Source of the DNA: Monosporascus cannonballus
Lineage: Eukaryota; Ascomycota; Sordariomycetes; Xylariales
Assembly (NCBI GenBank): GCA_004154925.1
Contig: QJNS01000400.1
Span: 1-45,813, forward strand
Reading direction: 5' to 3'
Length of the DNA: 45,813 bases
The position numbers and the translations under genes are program-made. This document shows, piece after piece, positions 41,812 to 45,813 of the stretch (its first letter is position 1; the number at the start of each line of letters is the position of its first letter). The notes under the pieces were generated by a model. That model was not told where the DNA came from and made no database searches. It worked only from the letters and a program-made list of their open reading frames with translations.

Positions 41812-44800
41812 CTGAGGTCGTGCCCGTCGACCGCCAAAGACTTCTGGAATCTAAACGACAAGAATGGATGTGAGCATTTTATAGAGCAGATTGTTCCGAT
41901 AAAAATGATACCAAATTCGGGTGCTAACGGGTTGGCAGTTCAATTGCCCGGTCGCGAAAGCGCAAGCTTCGTGAATTGTACGCGGTCGCAACCACTTTTG
42001 AGGGCATTCCAAAATGCAGCTTTGCGGACCCAGACGTGCCCATAACCAGCGCTGGGGAACTTCAATTTCTTGAAGCATCTAACCTCCCACAGTATGTTCT
42101 CTATGCCTCTTGTAAAGCCAGTTGCATGATTTATTTTTGCCTTCTTCTGCGCATTTCGTCGTCGCACAGATAGTGTCTTTGAGTTGATTTGGGACTTACC
42201 AGAGGTAGGATATTGAATGAGTCGAGCATTCCTCCACGTCCGAAATTTCGGTTTGATTTTCAACATCAACAACAACAGCAGCAACAACAACAACAACAAC
42301 AACAACAACAGCAACAATCAAACGGAGCTACGGAACAAAGCCAGACTGCTGTTCTGACGTCCTCGGAACAAGATGTCGAAACTTCGAAACGACCCACGCC
42401 TCTGCTACTGCTTGCAGCAGTGCAGCACGCGGATTTCGAGGGGCCACCCGGTGCTGCTTCCCCAGGGCCGGCAATAGTTCCGGGCTTCGCAGCCACGCCG
42501 AGGTCTTCCCAGTCGCCTTTGCCTTCTCAGGTGTCCCAGGAATCCACTCGACCGATACTATCGCCCTTAAATAACCAGCAGTCACAGCCCAAACCTTCAC
42601 CTTTGGCAGAGGAGAAGCCATCCAATGCAGCCGCACACGATGCTGCTGTTGGTTTGCCTCCCAATGCGCCTGGGCTATCGTATCCCGGACAGGCTCACCA
42701 AACTCCGATCTATCAGTCGCAGCCTGACGCTCGAAAAGGGGATGCACAAGTAGGACAGCATATCGTGGGGGTGCAGACGGGCATTGGCGCCCCTTCAGAC
42801 CGGACGCCTGAAACAACCGGTCCTTTGTCTCCGCTGCCTCTTCCGGATACGTCGAGACCTGTGGACGCTTTGTCGTCTCCGGGGTCGACTCCCCGAACTG
42901 GAACGACGCCGGCAGTCATGGACACATCGGCCAATACTAGTCCGGACCATGAAGCTGTGCAGTTCGTTGTAATAGCCGAGAATGAGCGTCAAGATGGGAG
43001 ACAGGAGACTCAGCCCGAACCCGACCAACAAGCGCAAGGCGTCGTGCCAGAAAAGATCGCAGATACCGGACGTGCTACGGGTTCAGTCGAAGCCCAGCCG
43101 GCTGGCGTGACATTCAAGGCTGATAGCGACGCCGCTCTCGGTGGGGGGGTGGAGAGCAACTCCATGTCTTCCGACATATCTGTGCCTACGAATCCGAGTA
43201 CATCAGTTAGAAGCGTCGACCAGCCTGTTGCTACTCAGCGTACGGATATTCAGCCCCAAGCTCATGAGAGGCCGTCCTATGATCGTGACAATGACGTTTT
43301 CAGAGGATCGAATGGTTTGCATAGGGCCTTGCAGCCACTACAATCACCCACAAGCACGGAGAATCCCCCGGCCGCAGATGAGCAATCTATGCAGATTGCG
43401 AAAGCCTACCCTGTACCATTGACACCGTCCGTCGACCATCGCGAGGCGTCACAACAGATAGTGTCCACCCCATCCCAGCCTCCTTCGGCAACCAGTGTAC
43501 AGTTAGACTACGAGACACTAGATCCATCCATCACTGGTCCCCGACAGAAATCTGTGGCCGAAGTACTTGCGGAAAACCCCAAACCGCTACCAATGACTGT
43601 ATCGACCAATGGCGAGTCTAATTCTGGTCCAATAACACCAGTCTCGCAATCTTCGAAAGCCCAGTCACGGAGCCTTATCCGGAAGGCCAAGTCCAAGGAT
43701 AGGAGCAAGATGTCGACCGTCGTATTCGGAAGGCAATCCAGAAGCACTTCGGATTCCACGAAGTCTTTGGTTCAGAACCGTTCAAAAACGAGTGACGACT
43801 ACTTCACTCCACTCTTCATCCACAGTTTCACGGTAAACTCAAAATGGATGAAACCGTTGGACCAGATCTTACATCACGCACATAAGACGATTTCGACCCC
43901 GGATTCTTATACCCCGATACTTGACCATCAAGCTTGCCGTGTCTTGCGGTCGGTTTACAACCTTCAGCAGCACAACAAGTGGTCACTACGGCAGCCAAAG
44001 CGTTGGCCGGAGCCGACGCGCCAACCTTCTCATTGGGACCAGGTGCTCAAGGAAATGAAGTGGATGAGGACGGATTTCCGCGAAGAACGCAAGTGGAAGA
44101 TAGCAGCTGCTCGTAATCTGGCCAACGCCTGTGCCGAATGGTATCATGCATCGGCGGAAGATCGCAAAGCTCTCCAGGTGAATGCCGTTTCGCCTCCAAT
44201 ATCGAATGGCGATGACATTTCGATGGTGGAGGGGCCGCCGGCGCAAGATCCGGAAAGTCAGCCGACACCCGAGCTCATCCCGTCAGGAGAGTCTGATTCG
44301 CCGATGGACCTGGAAGAGGAACCTCCGAATAACATACTTGACACGGTCGCTCCATCAGCGATCTTTGCACTGCAGGATGATGACATAGTCTTCGCGGTTC
44401 ACCAGTCACCCACCTCTGATCGGCTTCTAGAAGAATTGCCCATGTATGGGTCTCCCTTAGCGGTGCTAAAGCCTGATCTCATCGCGCCTGACTATGACCC
44501 CGACGCTTCGTGGCGGAGGCCGGCATTGCCACTCAGTAAATACGTTGAGGGCGAGATGGTATTGGCTCCTACGCAACCACCACGCAAACGAAGTCGATAT
44601 GTCTACGCGCAAGAGGAAGATGAGGATGAGGACGAGGTTATTTTTGGTGGCAACGGGGGCAAGCAGCCACAGGTGGAGCCAGAGAATACCGATGTAGCCT
44701 TATTCAGACCGGAGAATAAGATGATCAGAGATCGACTCCACGCCGGGCATCAATTCCGCCCGCCAAACGAGTATACGATGCCATTCCAGACGTTTTACGA

Positions 44801-45813
44801 GTGCCGCAGTTATTCGCAGTGGACTCAATCCGAGGACGACGAACTGAAGAGTCTTGTACGTGAGTATTCGTATAACTGGTCACTAATTTCCAGCATGCTC
44901 GCCAGTAAATCGATGTTCGTCTCCGGTGCCGAGAGAAGGACCCCTTGGGAGTGTTTTGAACGATGGGTCATGTTGGAGGGCCTTCCGAACGACATGCAGA
45001 AGACGCAGTACTTCAAGCTATGGCAAGGTAGAATTGAGGCTGCTCAGCAGACTATCCGCCAGCAGAACCAGAACGCAGCACAACAGCACGCCCAGCAACA
45101 GCAGCAAGCCGGAGCGAACGGACCTACAACCCCTATCCCCAGAAAGCGCCCATCTCTACCCCTGAGAGTTGAACGACGACGTAACCAGAAACACCTAACC
45201 ATGATTGACGCCATGAGAAAGCTTGCGAAGAAGCGGGAGACGGCGATCCACAAGCAACAACAAGCCGCGCAACTCGCAGCCATGAGGAAGCAAAACGAGG
45301 CTCCACAGCCCAAAGTCACGACGAAGACGCCGAGGGAATATAGCATCATGCGCTGGGAGAGGGACCAAGCAGTGGCGGAGAGATTGGCGGAGAGGATGAA
45401 TCAGCACCGACAACAGCAGGAGAACCAGCGTAAAGTACGAAATGCTACACATATTGCATCGAGCACTGCTAACACTAAGGAACAGGCTGTGCTGCAGGCC
45501 AGGGCGCAACAAGCCCAGGCTGCTCAGATGGCGGCTTCTCAGAACGCGGCTCAACAACGCGCACAGAATAACCCCCAGATGGCAGCCTCTTATCCTCATG
45601 CAGCTATGGCTCGTGCCAACGCTCCTAACCAGATCGCGGTCAACAGCCAGGCGCGGCCACGGATGCCAATGCACCCCACGGCAAACGGTACCGGGTCTCC
45701 GGGTCACGTCGCCGGTGGTCTAGTACCGCCCATGCAGATGAACGGATCTCCTCAGATGCAAATGCCTGTTGTCAACGGCCAGTCGCAGATGGCCATGCCC
45801 AACGGCCAGCAAG
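41808..45813 (+). CDS. EAF1: Eaf1/Vid21, NuA4 histone acetyltransferase scaffold (truncated at window edge)
   Basis: Three exons visible: 41808-41869, 41939-42091 and 42203 to the right edge. Introns are 69 bp (GTGAGC, branch GCTAAC, GGCAG) and 111 bp (GTATGT, ACCAG). The spliced start reads DRQRLLESKRQEW-ISIARSRKRKLRELYAVAT, then FLEASNLPQ-GRILNESSIPPRPK. Exon 3 stays open for 3.6 kb with no stop. In order it has 17 glutamines (42267-42317), a long disordered Pro/Ser/Gln part, the HSA domain at about residues 660-730 (HWDQVLKEMKWMRTDFREERKWKIAAARNLA), an acidic stretch, the SANT domain at about 945-1005 (WTQSEDDELKSLVREY, WSLISSML, ECFERWVMLEGLP), and Gln/Ala/Met-rich sequence to the edge. 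About 1275 residues are visible. Eaf1 assembles NuA4; the HSA domain binds actin and Arp4. A strong call; the C-terminus lies outside. Confidence 0.94.
42267..42317 (+). repeat. CAA/CAG tract coding for 17 glutamines in EAF1
   Basis: 51 bases, mostly CAA with three CAG interruptions. It sits just inside EAF1 exon 3. CAA-rich mixing lowers slippage compared with pure CAG, but length variation between strains is likely. Confidence 0.9.

Overview
The window is a piece of a filamentous ascomycete genome, most likely Sordariomycetes. Genes are widely spaced. Introns are short (51-133 bp) with GT(R)NGT donors and CTAAC/CTGAC branch sites. The gene set is fungal: a HET-domain relic, sphingolipid C9-methyltransferase, Pan1, Irs4, Ase1, Spp2 and Eaf1/Vid21. 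There are no operons. I found no tRNA, rRNA, CRISPR array or intact transposon.

Left part (1-8 kb): a run of 88 C, then the first exon of a secreted GH5 glycosidase leaving the window to the left (-). Next come a two-PH-domain Opy1-like protein (-) and a GNAT acetyltransferase (+) whose 72-nt intron is open in frame.

Gene graveyard (8.5-13.4 kb): three decayed genes in a row. They are a SANT/Myb-like plus chromodomain relic (+) with stops of the kind RIP makes, a SNF2-type helicase relic (-) broken by indels, and a HET-ankyrin protein (-) broken by at least four one-base shifts but keeping a long intact ankyrin C-terminus. This is the most accessory-looking part of the window.

Middle (14-31 kb): a small secreted acidic protein (-), an unrecognised two-exon gene (+), Irs4-like EH protein (-), Ase1/PRC1/MAP65 (-, three exons), a secreted GH128 glucanase-like protein (-), a doubtful cysteine-rich relic (-), and a very GC-rich NmrA-like reductase (-) close to a 21% GC island at 30.0-30.2 kb.

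Right part (31-45.8 kb): conserved housekeeping genes. Pan1 (-, three exons), sphingolipid C9-methyltransferase (-, four exons, one GC-AG intron), the G-patch splicing factor Spp2 (-), and, divergent from it, the NuA4 scaffold Eaf1/Vid21 (+), whose 3.6-kb third exon runs open off the right edge. Pan1 and Irs4 are both EH-domain proteins. Pan1, Irs4 and the Opy1-like protein all belong to families tied to phosphoinositide or cortical actin/endocytic work, but they are not adjacent and I infer no shared system.

I see no complete novel system. The best leads are the decayed SANT-chromodomain composite, the HET-ANK relic with homogeneous repeats, the secreted protein at 14.3-14.9 kb, and the overlapping uORF in front of EAF1.
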